From NCBI GenBank assembly GCA_027493525.1, contig JAOSKN010000001.1, forward strand, positions 186,001-250,000: 64,000 nt of DNA. Reading direction: 5' to 3'. The translations under genes and the position numbers were made by a program. How positions within the stretch are numbered: the stretch's first letter is position 1; each line of letters opens with the position of its first letter. Shown here one piece after another: positions 1 through 9,432 of this stretch. This stretch comes from Planctomycetota bacterium. GTDB lineage: Bacteria > Planctomycetota > SZUA-567 > H5-PLA8. The notes beneath the pieces are model-generated. The model saw nothing but the letters and a program-made list of their open reading frames with translations. It did no database searches and was not told the DNA's origin.

Positions 1-1145
<1,145 letters not shown>

Positions 1146-1464
1146 GGTTCAGGTCCTTTCACGAGGCACCCGCATAGGTGCAAGAGGGGTGAGGTTACCG
1201 TCCGGAAGCCCGCGCGCAAGGCAGAGCGAGCGTCACGGGCGGCCGTTTCGACCGTCTGAATGGCAGGGGTCCCTAAACGCCGGACCGGCGGGAGCCCGGT
1301 TGAAGGCCGAAAGGATCGTTCGCGTCTCTGTAATAGATGGATGGCTGAGGATTTCGCGCAACGTGCAAGTTTTTCGGCTCCAGTTCGTTAGTCCTGGTGA
1401 GGAAGGCAGGCGAACCGGACGATACAGGAGCAGCGCCAGGACCATGCTTGCCAGGAATCGAACC
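1146..1464. other. Intergenic region, divergent argG / small ORF
   Basis: This 319-base spacer separates argG (minus) from a small plus-strand ORF and presumably holds both promoters. I see no convincing -35/-10 pair, riboswitch or further ORF. The only local structure is the short GCACC/GGTGC hairpin near 1163-1178, just upstream of the argG ribosome-binding site. Confidence 0.5.
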
Positions 1465-1647
1465 ATGCGCACCGTACAAGATACGCTTCAGATGCTGCGG
1501 ACCGTGAGCGAAGCGGTGGATTTCCGCCTGCAGCACCTGAACCAAGCCAACGCCGACCCGGCCCGGATCGCCCGCGAACGCTGGCGCAGACGACTGATCG
1601 AGGAGACCCTCAAGGCCGTCGAGGAGACCCACGCGCAGCGGAACTGA
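1465..1647 (+). CDS. Small helical protein, unknown function (60 aa)
   Basis: Begins MRTVQDTLQMLRTVSE and ends EETHAQRN. It is predicted to be entirely alpha-helical, charged, with no cysteine, signal peptide or membrane segment. The start at 1465 has AGGAA about 8 nt upstream. The frame is open further 5' to 1093, but that part overlaps argG antisense and looks non-coding. A good intrinsic terminator follows 30 bases after the stop, which supports real expression. I do not recognise a family. It could be a small regulatory or DNA-associated protein, but nothing in the sequence shows that. Confidence 0.55.
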   Translation: MRTVQDTLQMLRTVSEAVDFRLQHLNQANADPARIARERWRRRLIEETLKAVEETHAQRN

Positions 1648-1678
1648 CGTCCCGGCCGGCTCGTCCCATCCAAGAAAG

Positions 1679-1703
1679 GCCTCCCCGCGCGGGAGGCTTT
1701 TTT
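1679..1703 (+). terminator. Rho-independent terminator after the 60-aa gene
   Basis: Perfect 7-bp stem GCCTCCC/GGGAGGC with loop CGCGC, followed by six T residues. It separates the small ORF from the BMP-family gene downstream. Confidence 0.85.
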
Positions 1704-1786
1704 CATGCCGCCCGCCTGCCATGGCAATGCCCCCTCCCGCGGCTATCATGAGGCCCGCTTCGACGCATCCTTTCAAGGAGCCGTGC

Positions 1787-2791
1787 ATGAAGGGCGCGAC
1801 GTTTGGCATCGTGACCGTGGTGCTCGTGGTGGTCCTGGTCTGGCTCTTCGCCGGTTCGGCCCACTCCCCCGGCCGCGGCGAGTTCCAGGCCAACCTGGTC
1901 ACCCCTGGCGAAGTCAACGACGGCGGGTGGTCGGAGAACGCCTACAAGGGCCTGCAGCGGATCGAGGCCGACCTGGGCGCGCAGGTCCACAACGCCGTGG
2001 CTCAGAAAGCCAGCTTTCCCGACATGCTGAACATCCTGCGCACCTATCTGAGCGAAGGGTGCGACGTGGTGTTCCTGCACGCCGGCGAATGGTGGCAGCC
2101 GAAGCTCGTCGAACTGGCCAACGAACACCCCAAGGTCCGCGTTTTCGTCTCGGGCAACGACAAGGCCGCCGAAGGCAACGTGGCCGGCCTGCGCTTCGTC
2201 CTCGAGGACGCCTGCTACGTGCTGGGCTACCTGTCGGGGAAGATGACGAAATCGGGCGTGCTCGGCTGCGTGGGCCCGCAGAAGCACCCGGTGATCGAGA
2301 GCACCTTCGAGGCCTTCTCCGCCGGAGCCAGAGCCGCGCGCGCGGACATCGACGTCCGCATCGTCTGGACCGATTCGTGGACCGACGTGGCCAAGGCCAA
2401 GGAACAAACCCTGGCCCTGATCGGGCAGAACGCCGACCTGATCTTCCACAATGCCAACAACGGCGCGCAGGGCGTCTTCGAGGCCGTCCAGGAGAGCAAG
2501 GACAAGGGCGTCTTGTGCTTCGGGAGCAACGACAACCAGAACGAACTCGCTCCCGATTCGATTCTGGCCAGCGCGGTGCTGGACATCCCCAAGGTCTTCC
2601 TCGACATCGCCGCGCAGGTGAAGGCCGGCAGCTTCGACGGCAAGACCCAGCTCCTGGGTCTGCCCCAGGGGTACGTCTGGGTCGCCTACAACGCGAAGCT
2701 GGAGTCGAAGATCCCGCCCGAGGTGAAGAAGGCCTGCGACGAACTGGTGGAGAAGATCAAGAGCGGCGAGCTGAAGGTCCCGAGAAAGTAG
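1787..2791 (+). CDS. BMP-family substrate-binding protein (membrane-anchored)
   Basis: A 334-residue protein of the basic membrane protein/PnrA family, the nucleoside-type solute receptors of ABC importers. Residues about 4-22 form a hydrophobic signal or anchor with no lipobox cysteine. The family signature GEVNDGGWSENAYKGL follows, then alternating beta-alpha units of a periplasmic-binding fold, for example GNDKAAEGN and IFHNANNGAQGV. The start is chosen at the ATG preceded by AAGGAG; an upstream in-frame start at 1721 has no such site. No ABC permease or ATPase is adjacent, so it may be an orphan receptor. Heptamer repeats begin five bases after its stop. Confidence 0.88.
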   Translation: MKGATFGIVTVVLVVVLVWLFAGSAHSPGRGEFQANLVTPGEVNDGGWSENAYKGLQRIEADLGAQVHNAVAQKASFPDMLNILRTYLSEGCDVVFLHAGEWWQPKLVELANEHPKVRVFVSGNDKAAEGNVAGLRFVLEDACYVLGYLSGKMTKSGVLGCVGPQKHPVIESTFEAFSAGARAARADIDVRIVWTDSWTDVAKAKEQTLALIGQNADLIFHNANNGAQGVFEAVQESKDKGVLCFGSNDNQNELAPDSILASAVLDIPKVFLDIAAQVKAGSFDGKTQLLGLPQGYVWVAYNAKLESKIPPEVKKACDELVEKIKSGELKVPRK

Positions 2792-2795
2792 CCCC

Positions 2796-2825
2796 GCGGA
2801 TTGCGGATTGCGGATTGCGGATTGC
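2796..2825 (+). repeat. Heptamer tandem repeat, unit GCGGATT x4.3
   Basis: Four perfect copies of GCGGATT plus two bases, starting 5 nt after the stop of the BMP-family gene, in the space between two convergent genes. One of six 7-bp-unit arrays in the window. Neither strand of this unit contains a stop codon. Confidence 0.95.
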
Positions 2826-2904
2826 TTGAAGTATGCCGCTAGCGCATTGATCGGCGTCTGAATTTTGTTTTGTGGTATTCGCCTTACAGGGCTGAGTTTT
2901 CGGC

Positions 2905-4044
2905 TCACTGCTTTCCCTTGTGCGCCTGGTCTTCGCGGCGCTTGCGCACGATCAGCCCCAGCGCCACCGCCACCGCGCCGATCGCCAGCCACATGCCCCA
3001 GCGCGGCTTTCCGCCGCCGCCGGGCAGCTCGTCCGACTTGATCGTCCGATACCAGATGTCGATCCAGGCGTCCTGGTAGCGCTGAACTTCGTTCCAATCC
3101 ACGTCCAAGGGCTTGAATTCCAGATCCTTCATCCACGCGGGAAGGCGCTCCTTCGGGAGGTCGGTTCGCGCCGGCAGGCGGTTGTACTTTTCCGCGGCGA
3201 AGAGCAGCTCGTCGGTGGACGAGACGAACTCCAGGAAGCGCTTCCCGTTTTCGGGATGCGGCCCGCCGGCCACCAGGGCCAGGGGATCGAAGGGCGCGGG
3301 CGCGTCCTCGGGAATCACGAACTCGAAGGGGAGCTTGTTGATGTCCCGCTGCAGGAAGACGTCGGGCATGTTCCAAGGGGCGATGCAGAGTTCATTCTGG
3401 CCCATCAGCATCTCGTACATGGCCTGGGGGTCGCTGGCGTAGGCTCCGGTGTTCCAGTGCAACTTGGCGAGCCAGTGGAAGCCGGCTTCCGGGTCGTTGT
3501 TGCGTTTCCATTCGCGCCAGACGATGGAGCTGAAAATGGTTTTCATCGTGCCGCTGGGCCGCACGTCGCGGATCACGATTTTTCCGTGCCATTCGGGGAG
3601 GAGCAGCGCGTCCCAGGTCGCCGGGACCTCCTCGCGCTTGAGCTTGTTGCGGTTGTACATCAGCACGGCGGGCGTGCGGTAAAGCGCGTGCCAGAACCCG
3701 TTGGGGCTGAAGCCGCCGGGCGGCAGGGCCGTATGCCAGGCGGGCCGGTGCGGCGCGAGCAGCCCTTCGTGCTCGGCGCGCTGGAAGTCCGCCGCCACCC
3801 CGCCCCACCAGACGTCGGCCGCGGGCCGGTCCTGCTCCGCGCGCAGCCGCTCCAGGATCTGCGCGGCCGGGAGGTCCAGGATCTTCACCTCGATCCCCGG
3901 ATGCGCGGCCTCGAAGCGCGCCTTCATGTCGCGCTCCAGCTCTTCGCCGTGCGGCGAGTAGACGACGACCGCGTCTTCGCCCGAAAATGCCGCGGCGAGG
4001 CTCGTAAAGAGCGCAACAAGCAGCGCGCACGCCATGCGGTTCAT
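2905..4044 (-). CDS. Iron/spermidine-type extracellular solute-binding protein with C-terminal membrane anchor
   Basis: A 379-residue periplasmic-binding protein (SBP_bac family, as in Fe3+ or polyamine receptors). The signal peptide MNRMACALLVALFTSLAAA is followed by VVVYSPHGEELE, the ADVWWGG segment near the hinge, and MYNRNKL. Unusually, residues about 353-372 form a transmembrane helix (WGMWLAIGAVAVALGLIV) followed by a basic tail, so it should be tethered at both the processing stage and the C-terminus. The start is the ATG at 4044, with no strong Shine-Dalgarno. An in-frame start at 4071 would run into a heptamer repeat. No permease gene is adjacent. Confidence 0.88.
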   Translation of the reverse strand: MNRMACALLVALFTSLAAAFSGEDAVVVYSPHGEELERDMKARFEAAHPGIEVKILDLPAAQILERLRAEQDRPAADVWWGGVAADFQRAEHEGLLAPHRPAWHTALPPGGFSPNGFWHALYRTPAVLMYNRNKLKREEVPATWDALLLPEWHGKIVIRDVRPSGTMKTIFSSIVWREWKRNNDPEAGFHWLAKLHWNTGAYASDPQAMYEMLMGQNELCIAPWNMPDVFLQRDINKLPFEFVIPEDAPAPFDPLALVAGGPHPENGKRFLEFVSSTDELLFAAEKYNRLPARTDLPKERLPAWMKDLEFKPLDVDWNEVQRYQDAWIDIWYRTIKSDELPGGGGKPRWGMWLAIGAVAVALGLIVRKRREDQAHKGKQ

Positions 4045-4069
4045 GTGGATGAGGTAAGGGAAAAACGGC

Positions 4070-4092
4070 AAAACGTAAAACGTAAAACGTAA
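4070..4092 (+). repeat. Heptamer tandem repeat, unit AAAACGT x3.3
   Basis: Three perfect AAAACGT copies followed by AATC, with a degenerate copy (AAAACGGC) just 5'. It lies between sppA and the solute-binding gene, 26 nt upstream of the latter's start. The unit contains TAA across its junction, so the array places a stop in all three plus-strand frames. Confidence 0.93.
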
Positions 4093-4184
4093 TCAAGCCG
4101 ACCGGCATCAACCCGTGGGCGGTGTTCGCGATTCGCTCTGTTCGAATGTATCCGGCCTTCGCACGCCTGCCGATGCCCGCACTC

Positions 4185-5153
4185 CTACGGCGCCCAGCGG
4201 TACTCAAAGCGCGGGATGTACTGCTGGAGCAGCGCGCCGGCGTCGATCTGGACGCCCTGGTTGATGTTCACCGCCGGGCCGGCCCCGCCGCGGGCCTGGC
4301 CGGAGAGGGCCTCCATCAGGCTCGGCGGGCGCCGGTAGCAGATCAGCTTCGCCTCGCTCAGCCCGGCCAGGCGCTTGGCCTCGGCGAGCGCGTCTTCGAG
4401 GTAGCCCACCTTGTCGGCCAGCCCGTTGGCGACGGCCTGCTCCCCGGTGTAGATGCGGCCGTCGGCGAGCTTCTTCACGGCGTCCTTGGAGACCTCGGGG
4501 CCTGCGGGGAGCGGGCCGCGGCCCGCGCGCCCTTCGGCGACGATGGTGACGAAGCGGTCGTACATCTGGTCGATCACGCCCTGCAGGATCGCCTGCTCCT
4601 CGGGGGTCATGTCGCGCGCGGAGGAAAGGATGTCCTTGTGCGGGCCGCTCTTGATCGGCGTCTCCTCCACGCCGATCTTCTCGTAGAGCCCCTTCAGCTT
4701 CAGGTGGTTCATGATCACGCCGATGGAGCCGGTGACGCAGGTGGGCGCGGCGACGATCGAGTCGGCCGGCGCGCTGAGGTAGTACCCGCCCGAGGCGCAG
4801 AGGTCCCCGGCGTGGACGACCACGAGCTTGCCCGCGGCGCGAACCTTCTTGACCTCGTTATAGAGCAGGTCGCTGTCGGTCACGCCGCCGCCCGGTGAAT
4901 CGACGCTCAGCAGCACCGCCCGAACGGCCGGATCGGCCGCCGCCTGGCGCAACTGCCGCTGCACGCTCCGCACCAGCGACGGCCCGCCGCCGAATAACCC
5001 GCCCTGGGGGATGTCCAGGATCACGCCGTGGACTTCGATCAGCGCGATCTTGTCCGGCCCGCTCCCCTCGATCCGCACTTCATGCAGCCCGGCATCCTCG
5101 TAGCCGGATGAGCCGCCGCTCATCAGGAGGCTCGCGAAGCCCATCAGGAGCAT
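4185..5153 (-). CDS. sppA: Signal peptide peptidase SppA (S49), N-terminus frameshifted
   Basis: Membrane-bound serine protease that degrades cleaved signal peptides. The S49 core is clear: SVDSPGGGVTDSDLLYNEV, CASGGYYLSAPAD (catalytic Ser in the ASGGYY motif), GSIGVI, and a downstream catalytic Lys in the LKGLYEKIGVE region. The coordinates run from the first in-frame ATG. The same frame remains open upstream and encodes YGYPPPPPP, then KKRSAALWILLALVLVGGLG, the expected membrane anchor, so the true start lies further 5'. The best candidate is ATG 5442 with GGAGAGGA upstream, but it is in another frame. One or two indels in C/G runs between 5200 and 5440 are likely. Confidence 0.9.
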   Translation of the reverse strand: MLLMGFASLLMSGGSSGYEDAGLHEVRIEGSGPDKIALIEVHGVILDIPQGGLFGGGPSLVRSVQRQLRQAAADPAVRAVLLSVDSPGGGVTDSDLLYNEVKKVRAAGKLVVVHAGDLCASGGYYLSAPADSIVAAPTCVTGSIGVIMNHLKLKGLYEKIGVEETPIKSGPHKDILSSARDMTPEEQAILQGVIDQMYDRFVTIVAEGRAGRGPLPAGPEVSKDAVKKLADGRIYTGEQAVANGLADKVGYLEDALAEAKRLAGLSEAKLICYRRPPSLMEALSGQARGGAGPAVNINQGVQIDAGALLQQYIPRFEYRWAP

Positions 5154-5587
5154 CAGGCCAAGCCCGCCGACGAGGACCAGCGCGAGGAGAATCCAGAGGG
5201 CGGCCGAACGCTTCTTCGGGGGCGGCGGGGGCGGGTAGCCGTAGGGGGCCTGGGGGTGACCGGCCGCCGCGGCGGGCCGGCGGGACGATCCACGCGCGGC
5301 ACGACCTCCGCGCGTTCTTTCGCGCCTCCGGGAACCTGCGGCGCGGGCGTACCGGAAGGGGCGGGCGCGTGCGCGCCGGTGTCCGCCGGACCTTCGGGCG
5401 CGGGGGCGTGGCCTGGGGATCGGGCAGGTTCGGGGCGCTCATTTTGAAGTCCTCTCCGCGCCGTGAGTGAGCCACCACACCAGGCGCGAGGTCGAGCATA
5501 CCACGGCCTGGCCCCGCCGTCCGGGCCGCCGTGGGCCGACCGCTGACGATAAGGATACGAATTCCGCGCGGGGGCTTTCGCCCGGCG

Positions 5588-6580
5588 TCAGGAACCGAGC
5601 AACGACTTGATCGCGTCGCGTTCTTCTTCCAGTTCCTTCGTCGTGACCGCGATCTTTTCCTGCGCGAAGGCGTCGTGCTTCAGCCCCTCGACGACCTTCC
5701 ATCCGCCCTTCCCGTCGGCCTGGACCGGGAAACCGAACTGGAGCCCCTCGGGGATGCCGTACTCGCCGCGGCTGCACGTGGCCACGCTGACCCAGTCGCC
5801 GGCGGGCGTGGGATGGCGCAGCGAGTTGACCATGTCGATCAGGGCGTTGGCGGCGCTGCCGGCGCTGGAAGCCCCGCGCGCCTCGATCACCTTCGCGCCG
5901 CGCTGCTGGACGGTGGCGAGGAACTCGCCCTTCAGCCAGGCCTCGTCCTCGATGACCTCCGTCGCCGGCTTCCCGCCGATCTTCGCGTGCCACGCGTCGG
6001 GGAACTGCGTCGCGCTGTGATTGCCCCAGATCGCCAGGTTGGTGACGTCCTTCACCGGCATGCCGGCCTTGAGCGCCAGTTGCGCCTTGGCGCGGTTGTC
6101 GTCCAGGCGGGTCATGGCGAAGAAGCGCTCGGGCGGGACGCCCTTGGCGGCGCTGCGCGCGATGAGGCAGTTGGTGTTGGCGGGGTTGCCGACGACGCAG
6201 ACGCGGATCTCCTTGTGGCCGCGCTCGGCGATGGCCTTGCCCTGCGGGCCGAAGATCTTGCCGTTGGTCTGAAGCAGGTCCTTCCGCTCCATCCCTTGCT
6301 TGCGCGGAAACGCGCCGACCAGGAGCGCCCAGGAGCAGTCGTCGAAGGCCGTGTTCACGTCGGTCGTCGTGACCACGTCGGCCAGCAGCGGGAACGCGCA
6401 GTCGACGAGTTCCATCACCGTCCCGTTCAGCGCCTTCATGGCCGGCTCGATCTCGAGGAGCCGCAGCACGACCGGCTGGTCGGGGCCGAGAAGCTGCCCG
6501 GAGGCGACGCGGAAGACAAGCTGATAGCCGATTTGCCCGGCGGCGCCGGTGATCGTGACGTGGACGGGTGGCTTGGGCAT
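5588..6580 (-). CDS. mdh: Malate dehydrogenase (NAD-dependent)
   Basis: Interconverts malate and oxaloacetate in the TCA cycle. The 330-residue protein has the Rossmann motif GAAGQIGY, the NPANTN loop, TRLDDNRA (substrate-binding Arg) and the catalytic-His motif GNHSATQ. This form is typical of the cytosolic/type-1 MDH family (about 325-330 residues). The start ATG at 6580 has AAGGAG 7 nt upstream. A longer in-frame ORF reaches 6706 but only by translating a heptamer array (FRIPHSAF), so it is rejected. It appears to be monocistronic. Confidence 0.96.
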   Translation of the reverse strand: MPKPPVHVTITGAAGQIGYQLVFRVASGQLLGPDQPVVLRLLEIEPAMKALNGTVMELVDCAFPLLADVVTTTDVNTAFDDCSWALLVGAFPRKQGMERKDLLQTNGKIFGPQGKAIAERGHKEIRVCVVGNPANTNCLIARSAAKGVPPERFFAMTRLDDNRAKAQLALKAGMPVKDVTNLAIWGNHSATQFPDAWHAKIGGKPATEVIEDEAWLKGEFLATVQQRGAKVIEARGASSAGSAANALIDMVNSLRHPTPAGDWVSVATCSRGEYGIPEGLQFGFPVQADGKGGWKVVEGLKHDAFAQEKIAVTTKELEEERDAIKSLLGS

Positions 6581-6654
6581 GTGAGGCTCCTTGGGAGGCG
6601 GTGGAGTTTCACAATCTAAGAGGTAGACAGGAGGTTTCGAGAGCAGAACGGGCC

Positions 6655-6685
6655 GAATGCCGAATGCGGAATGCGGAATGCGGAA
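6655..6685 (+). repeat. Heptamer tandem repeat, unit GAATGCG x4
   Basis: GAATGCC followed by three GAATGCG copies and GAAC. It sits between mdh and the next upstream gene, 31 nt past that gene's stop. No stop codon exists in either strand of this unit, so shadow ORFs read through it. Confidence 0.93.
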
Positions 6686-6715
6686 CAAACACCTGACCCC
6701 AGCCAAGACGGGCGC

Positions 6716-7117
6716 TCATTCCATGTCCAGTGTCTTCCGGCCTTCGAGATCGCCCAGCCACGCCAGCGCCTGCTCCAGCGACCGGAAGACGCGCACGTTC
6801 TGGCCCAGCTCGCCGCTCTTCATCTCGTACATGCGCGCGAGGCCGTAGACGAGGTCCCGCGGCGCGACCAGCGCGCGGCGGCAGGCCTTGGGCCAGGGGT
6901 TGCTCCACGCCATGCGCTCGATGCAAGGCGTAGTGACCTGCATCTCCGTCACGTCCTGGAACTCGCAGAGCTGCCCCCAGGAGCCGTCCAGTTCGCCCCG
7001 CTCGAAGAGCGCCTCCATGGCGTCCCGGTGGTCGAGGAGGTCGCGGTCCACCAGCACGCCCCAGGCGCGCGAGCGGACGATGCGGGCCTCCCGATCCAGT
7101 TCGAAACTCGCGGACAT
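6716..7117 (-). CDS. STAS/SpoIIAA-like small protein (133 aa)
   Basis: Begins MSASFELDREARIVRSRAWG, resembling the SpoIIAA-like/STAS fold proteins in which a strand (RIVRSRAWGVL) precedes an amphipathic helix, then VFRSLEQALAWL near the end. Soluble, with no signal peptide. The start has a strong AAGGAGG site 8 nt upstream. The family assignment rests on overall pattern only; a role in anti-sigma or partner-switching control cannot be shown here. It lies between mdh and ubiA on the same strand, with a heptamer array after its stop. Confidence 0.75.
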   Translation of the reverse strand: MSASFELDREARIVRSRAWGVLVDRDLLDHRDAMEALFERGELDGSWGQLCEFQDVTEMQVTTPCIERMAWSNPWPKACRRALVAPRDLVYGLARMYEMKSGELGQNVRVFRSLEQALAWLGDLEGRKTLDME

Positions 7118-7174
7118 GGGGCGCCTCCTTCGATAACCGGCTGGCGATCACGATAAACGGCGCATCCTCCGCCG

Positions 7175-8071
7175 CTACAAGCCGCGTTCCAACGCCACCG
7201 CGGCGAGGAGCACAAGGCTCACCGCGCCGTTGAGCGTGAAAAAGGCCACGTTGACGCGCGAGAGGTCGTCGGGCTTCACGATCGAATGCTCGTAGATCAG
7301 GAGCGCCGCCACGACCGCCAGCGCGGCATAGTAGGCGAGGCCCAGCGCGGCGTAGACCCCCGTGCCGATCAGGAGCGCCATGGCGAGCGCGTGCAGGGCC
7401 GTCGAGAGCTTCAGCGCGCCGGCGATCCCGAGGCGCTTGGGCATCGAATGCAGCCGCGGGTCGGCCGCGTCCACCGCGTAATCCTGGCAGGCGTAGATCA
7501 GGTCGAAGCCGCTCACCCAGCAGAGCACCGCCAGCCCCAGCAGGAGCGGAAAGGCCTCGAACGGCAGCCCGCGCGCCGCGCCCAGTCCCGGCAAGGGGCT
7601 CAAATCCCCCGTCACCGCCAGGTGCGCGCCCAACGGCGCCAGGCCCAGCGAGAGCCCCAGCCAGAAGTGGCAGAGGCTCGTGAAGCGCTTCGCAAAGCTG
7701 TAGCCGAGCAGGATCGCGAGCACCGGGAGCGCCAGCGCGCCGCAGACGGGATTCAACAGCCACGCCCCGGCGACGAAGAGCGCCGCGGACGCGAGCACGA
7801 AGCCCAGGAGGAAACCCGGCGAGAGCGCCCCGCTCACCGTCGGGCGGCCCTTCGTGCGCGGGTTCTCCGCGTCGAAGCGCCGGTCGGCCCAGCGGTTGAA
7901 CGCCATCGCCGCGCTCCGCCCCGCCACCATGCAGAGGACGATCGGGCCGAAGACGCCCCACGCCGGCCAGCCGCCCGCCGCCACCAGCATCGCCACCAGC
8001 GCGAACGGGAGCGCGAAGACGCTGTGGGCGATCTTGATGGAGTCGAGGACGAGGGCGAGACGGGAGAGCAT
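7175..8071 (-). CDS. ubiA: UbiA-family 4-hydroxybenzoate polyprenyltransferase
   Basis: Integral membrane prenyltransferase that attaches a polyprenyl chain to an aromatic acid in quinone synthesis. The 298-residue protein has about eight to nine hydrophobic helices. The first Asp-rich motif is NRWADRRFDAENPRTKGRP (residues about 59-77) and the second is DLIYACQDYAVD, both characteristic of UbiA/MqnP proteins. It lies downstream of ubiX on the same strand. This pairing, in a bacterium that probably makes menaquinone, suggests the futalosine-pathway version (MqnP), but the sequence alone cannot separate UbiA from MqnP. Confidence 0.93.
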   Translation of the reverse strand: MLSRLALVLDSIKIAHSVFALPFALVAMLVAAGGWPAWGVFGPIVLCMVAGRSAAMAFNRWADRRFDAENPRTKGRPTVSGALSPGFLLGFVLASAALFVAGAWLLNPVCGALALPVLAILLGYSFAKRFTSLCHFWLGLSLGLAPLGAHLAVTGDLSPLPGLGAARGLPFEAFPLLLGLAVLCWVSGFDLIYACQDYAVDAADPRLHSMPKRLGIAGALKLSTALHALAMALLIGTGVYAALGLAYYAALAVVAALLIYEHSIVKPDDLSRVNVAFFTLNGAVSLVLLAAVALERGL

Positions 8072-8112
8072 GCGGGCAGTCCTCTTACCGGACGCAGGGC
8101 GGTCACCTCATC

Positions 8113-8138
8113 AAAACGCAAAACCTAAAGCGTAATCC
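8113..8138 (+). repeat. Degenerate AAAACGT repeats, arm of an inverted repeat
   Basis: Reads AAAACGC, AAAACCT, AAAGCGT, then AATCC. It matches the reverse complement of the array at 8164-8189 at 23 of 26 positions, so the two form a long stem with a 25-nt loop between ubiX and ubiA. Confidence 0.85.
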
Positions 8139-8163
8139 CAGCATGAAACGAATCCGGCAGTAC

Positions 8164-8189
8164 GGATTACGTTTTACGTTTTACGTTTT
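8164..8189 (-). repeat. Heptamer tandem repeat, unit AAAACGT x3 (minus strand)
   Basis: Three perfect copies of AAAACGT on the minus strand followed by AATCC. Same unit as the array at 4070, in the opposite orientation. The ubiX reading frame enters the array and ends on a TAA formed within it, so the last residues (ENVKRKT) are repeat-encoded. Confidence 0.94.
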
Positions 8190-8790
8190 CTTCTCCCCAC
8201 CTCGGCCCCAACCCATGCGCGACGCCCAGGTGATCCAGCACGCGCGCAACGATGAAGTCCACGAGATCCTCGACCTTCCTCGGCTTGCCGTAGAAACCCG
8301 GCGCGGCCGGGAGCACGATAACGCCGAGCTGCGCGAGCTTCGCGAGGTTCTCCAGGTGAATCGCGCTCATGGGGGTCTCCCGCGGCACGAGCACCAGCGG
8401 GCGGCGCTCTTTCAGCATCACGTCGGCGGCGCGTTCGATCAGGTCCCCGCCGACGCCGTGCGCGAGCTTGCCGGCGCAGCTCATGCTGCACGGCACGAGC
8501 GCCAGGGCCTGGATGCGGAAGCTCCCCGAGGCCGGCGGCGCGGCGACGTTGGCGTGATGGTGGTAGATCAGCCTCGCCGTCTCGCTCAACCCCAGCGCGC
8601 GCGGGTCGAAGGCGTCGAGGTCCACGTTCACTCCGTGCTCGAGCTTCAACACCTTCGCCGCGGAGGGGCTGAGCGTGAAATGGACCTCCAGGGAAGGATC
8701 TTTCAGGAGTTCCTCCAGCACGCGCAGGCCGTAGACGGCCCCGCTGGCGCCGGTCATGCCCAGCGCGATCCGGCGCGGCGCGGCGCTCAT
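8167..8790 (-). CDS. ubiX: Flavin prenyltransferase UbiX
   Basis: Makes prenylated FMN for UbiD-type decarboxylases. The 207-residue protein starts MSAAPRRIALGMTGASGAVYG, the FMN-binding GMTGASG motif of UbiX. LVPCSMSCAGKLAHGVGG, LVPRETPMS and a YGKPRKVEDLVDFIVARVLD tail follow, all family signatures. Its ATG overlaps the stop of the upstream cysteine-cluster gene (ATGA), showing translational coupling. The final seven residues are encoded by a heptamer array that also supplies the stop codon, so the ancestral C-terminus was probably slightly different. Confidence 0.95.
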   Translation of the reverse strand: MSAAPRRIALGMTGASGAVYGLRVLEELLKDPSLEVHFTLSPSAAKVLKLEHGVNVDLDAFDPRALGLSETARLIYHHHANVAAPPASGSFRIQALALVPCSMSCAGKLAHGVGGDLIERAADVMLKERRPLVLVPRETPMSAIHLENLAKLAQLGVIVLPAAPGFYGKPRKVEDLVDFIVARVLDHLGVAHGLGPRWGEENVKRKT

Positions 8791-9210
8791 GCCGAGGCCT
8801 CCGCGAAAGCGCGCGTCACCGGCAGGTAGCGCGTGGGGAGCCCATGGCGCGCCTCGATCTCGCGCACCCGCTTGAGGAACGCCTCGTAGAGCGCGTTGCG
8901 TTCCGCCTCGAAGGTCCGGTCGCAGAAGAAAGATCCGGCACCCCAGCGCGCGGTGCTCGCGAATCCCGCAGCGCGCGCCGTCCAGGTACGGGCAAGTTCC
9001 GGCGGCGGCGAGCCGCGCGTCCGGCGCGCGCCCGGCGGCGACCATCTCGGCGGCCTCCAAGCCGGTGACGAAGAGCATGTGCTCGTAGGCGGCGAAGTGG
9101 CAGCAACGCCCGCTCACCTCGCAGCCCCGCCGGAACGGCGCCAGCGCCGCGTCCAGGTCCCGATAAAGTGCGTGCAACTCGGCTCGCGCCGCGGTCGGAA
9201 CTTCGATCAT
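8787..9210 (-). CDS. YkgJ-family cysteine-cluster protein, frameshifted
   Basis: Putative Fe-S or zinc cluster protein. The cysteine pattern is CEVSGRCCHF, then CPYLDGARCGIREHRALGCR, typical of the YkgJ/CxxCxxCC family. After GCRI the frame breaks: removing one T from a TTT run near 8931 gives FFCDRTFEAERNALYEAFL and a natural C-terminus ending AEASA at a TGA that overlaps the ubiX start. The single extra T is probably a sequencing error. It is first in an operon with ubiX and ubiA, which suggests a link to quinone or prenyl-FMN chemistry, but no function is proven. Confidence 0.82.
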
Positions 9211-9320
9211 GCCAACATCTTAGTGCACAGGTGGGGGTTAGAGCAACCCGGCAGCGCCGTGTGGGGGTCTCCCACAAAGGAGGGAATGCCCACAGCCATC
9301 CAAGTTGCGATCAAAGCCAT

Positions 9321-9343
9321 AACCTGTTTTTGCAAAACAAGTT
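9321..9343. promoter_or_regulatory. Palindrome upstream of the EF-hand gene
   Basis: Near-perfect dyad: AAC, one base, TGTTTT, centre TGC, AAAACA, one base, GTT. It lies 16 bp 5' of a sigma-54-like promoter and could be an activator or repressor site, or a hairpin. No binding protein is identifiable. Confidence 0.4.
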
Positions 9344-9359
9344 AATATTATGCGCCAAG

Positions 9360-9375
9360 TGGCACGAGCCTTGAT
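9360..9375 (+). promoter_or_regulatory. Possible sigma-54 promoter (TGGCACG-N4-TTGAT)
   Basis: The -24 element TGGCACG is perfect, but the -12 element is TTGAT rather than TTGCW, so the conserved GC is GA. Spacing is correct. It is 58 nt upstream of the EF-hand gene start. Confidence 0.35.
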
Positions 9376-9432
9376 ATGTCTCTTCATGTTGCGCCGCGGG
9401 TCGCGGCCCATGAGAGGACAAGGAGAGCCGCC

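Noticed and set aside
1703..3376. Minus-strand ORF of 557 codons over two substrate-binding genes
   Set aside because: Shadow frame: it reads the heptamer array as AIRNPQSAIRNPQ and has no domain logic.
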